From the NCBI GenBank assembly GCA_937891045.1, contig CALBEV010000178.1, forward strand, positions 1 through 22,190: a DNA stretch of 22,190 nt. Direction: 5' to 3'. Position 1 is the first letter of the stretch. Each line of letters opens with the position of its first letter. Shown here piece after piece: positions 21,532 to 22,190 of this stretch. A program made the position numbers and the translations under genes. Below the pieces are notes generated by a model, which saw only the letters and a list, made by a program, of their open reading frames with translations, ran no database searches and was not told the DNA's origin. The DNA comes from an uncultured Burkholderiales bacterium (GTDB taxonomy: Bacteria > Pseudomonadota > Gammaproteobacteria > Burkholderiales > Burkholderiaceae).

Positions 21532-21837
21532 TCAATTGTGATTGATCATTTGCATGACCTGTTTGTCGGTCAAGCCTTCTTCAGCCGCTTGATTGCTCAT
21601 GCTGGCCAATTGTTGTTGCAGCGCGTACTGAGCAGCCTCCCCCCGGAGCGCTTGTTTTTGGCTGATGAGTTTGGCAGCTTCAAGCGGAACCGTTTGTTGG
21701 TGCTGGATGTAGTCTTCGTAGGACATGACCACATCCACCGGCCGACAGCGTCGGGTCACCGTCACGGGTTGTCGCTGTGAGGCGTCGATGAGTGCACCAA
21801 ATTGATTCTGTGCATCAAGAGAGGTCATGGTGATCAT
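21532..21837 (-). CDS. Orphan Phd/YefM-family antitoxin
   Basis: The 101-residue protein begins MITMTSLDAQNQFGALIDAS and continues RQPVTVTRRCRPVDVVMSYEDYI with some spacing, the N-terminal DNA-binding fold of Phd/YefM antitoxins. The C-terminal half is Gln/Ala-rich, as expected of a toxin-neutralising tail. The ATG at 21837 was chosen because GGAG (21849 down to 21846) lies eight bases upstream; a longer TTG start at 21855 is less likely. The usual Gly in the T-R-x-G-R-P-V motif is Cys here. No toxin gene lies downstream: the 165 bases to icmF have no credible frame. It is therefore an orphan in this window, or pairs with something beyond the right edge. Confidence 0.8.
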   Translation of the reverse strand: MITMTSLDAQNQFGALIDASQRQPVTVTRRCRPVDVVMSYEDYIQHQQTVPLEAAKLISQKQALRGEAAQYALQQQLASMSNQAAEEGLTDKQVMQMINHN

Positions 21838-21860
21838 GTGGAAATCTCCAAACAAGTGTT

Positions 21861-21894
21861 ACAGCCATATTAGCTGTTTTGGCTGTTTGGTCAA
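21861..21894 (-). promoter_or_regulatory. Promoter/operator of the antitoxin gene
   Basis: On the minus strand TTGACC (21894-21889) and TAATAT (21872-21867) form a candidate promoter with a 16-base spacer. Overlapping it are an inverted repeat, ACAGC (21861-21865) with GCTGT (21873-21877), and a further GGCTGT (21881-21886). Phd/YefM proteins usually repress their own promoter through such palindromes, so autoregulation is likely. Confidence 0.45.
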
Positions 21895-21950
21895 GGTGGC
21901 TCACAACGCAGGCTAAGGCAGATGGAAGAGGTCTGGAGGAAGTGCCACCT

Positions 21951-22103
21951 TCAAAAAGTTAGTTCCTCAAGTCCAAATAAATGATGCCAGTCGCGTTCTT
22001 GGGGTGCTGAATCCTTGAATTCAGGCTCCAGATCTGCCCAAACCCGCTTGTCTTCTGTGCTCAAAGGTGGGTGGGTTTTCAAGATCTCACGCAGGGTGCG
22101 TGG
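21951..22103 (-). pseudogene. Probable gene remnant, no start codon
   Basis: An open stretch of 50 codons ends in TGA (21953-21951). Its translation looks protein-like (TLREILKTHPPLSTEDKRVW, then WADLEPEF and ERDWHHLFGLEEL), rich in charged and Trp residues. It is entered directly from a TAA at 22106-22104 and has no ATG; only CTG at 22094 or TTG at 22082 could start it. The preceding sequence in another frame (22128-22090, PEAFINALTTHPA) could be its displaced upstream part, which would imply a frameshift. I do not recognise the family. It may be a decayed gene rather than a working one. Confidence 0.3.
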
Positions 22104-22128
22104 TTAATGCGTTGATAAATGCTTCGGG

Positions 22129-22190
22129 TCAGTCACTGGAGTTGACCCTGTAACTCAGTACCACCGGCAGTTTTAATTTGCCGATCGTTT
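22129..22190 (-). CDS. Possible C-terminal end of a gene entering from the right
   Basis: On the minus strand the frame from the window edge reads TIGKLKLPVVLSYRVNSSD and stops at TGA (22131-22129). It is too short to identify. The stop lies within a GGGTCA/TGACCC inverted repeat (22126-22131 with 22143-22148, 11-nt loop). It could equally be non-coding. Confidence 0.25.
   Translation of the reverse strand, partial: TIGKLKLPVVLSYRVNSSD

Overview
The window reads as a chromosomal segment of a Burkholderiales betaproteobacterium, most likely a Comamonadaceae-type organism of moderate G+C. This is an inference from three things: the protein sequences, the gene order rplKAJL-rpoBC followed by rsmB / DUF4390 / NtrYX-like genes, and a fused B12-dependent mutase. 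No species-level claim is possible by eye.

Layout. Positions 1-10879 (+) hold the end of rplK, then rplA, rplJ, rplL, rpoB and rpoC: ribosomal proteins L11, L1, L10 and L7/L12 and the beta and beta' subunits of RNA polymerase. rplK/rplA and rpoB/rpoC each overlap by four bases (ATGA). Two spacers in this block are unusually structured. The rplA-rplJ spacer folds into an L10-leader-like two-tier stem. The 255-bp rplL-rpoB spacer is tiled almost end to end by seven hairpins, the first being an attenuator-like stem with a short T run. Positions 10937-16408 (+) form a compact co-directional unit with overlapping or nearly abutting genes: a LemA-family membrane protein, the 16S rRNA m5C methyltransferase RsmB, an exported DUF4390 protein, an NtrY-like sensor kinase and a short response regulator with a Fis-type helix-turn-helix and no AAA+ domain. 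Positions 16405-16983 (-) encode an unassigned five-pass membrane protein that overlaps the regulator tail to tail. psd (17073-17930, +) encodes phosphatidylserine decarboxylase and ends one base before the stop codon of icmF. icmF (17932-21366, -) encodes a fused acyl-CoA mutase with its G-protein chaperone domain. Upstream of icmF lie a perfect TTGACGT-A-ACGTCAA operator, an orphan Phd/YefM-type antitoxin gene (-) with its own likely operator, and at the right edge eroded or partial reading frames.

How the parts fit. The first 16.4 kb is information-processing and housekeeping DNA: translation, transcription, rRNA modification and a membrane-signalling pair. The remainder is phospholipid synthesis and a branched or short-chain acyl-CoA rearrangement enzyme, probably repressed through the palindromic operator.

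The most unusual signal is inside icmF. A block of palindromic GGGGTCAGA-type repeats, resembling REP-like intergenic elements, sits in frame in the middle of the GTPase domain and is read as about 45 extra residues containing three Gly-Ser-Asp-Pro motifs. No CRISPR array, tRNA, rRNA, transposase or intact toxin-antitoxin pair was seen.
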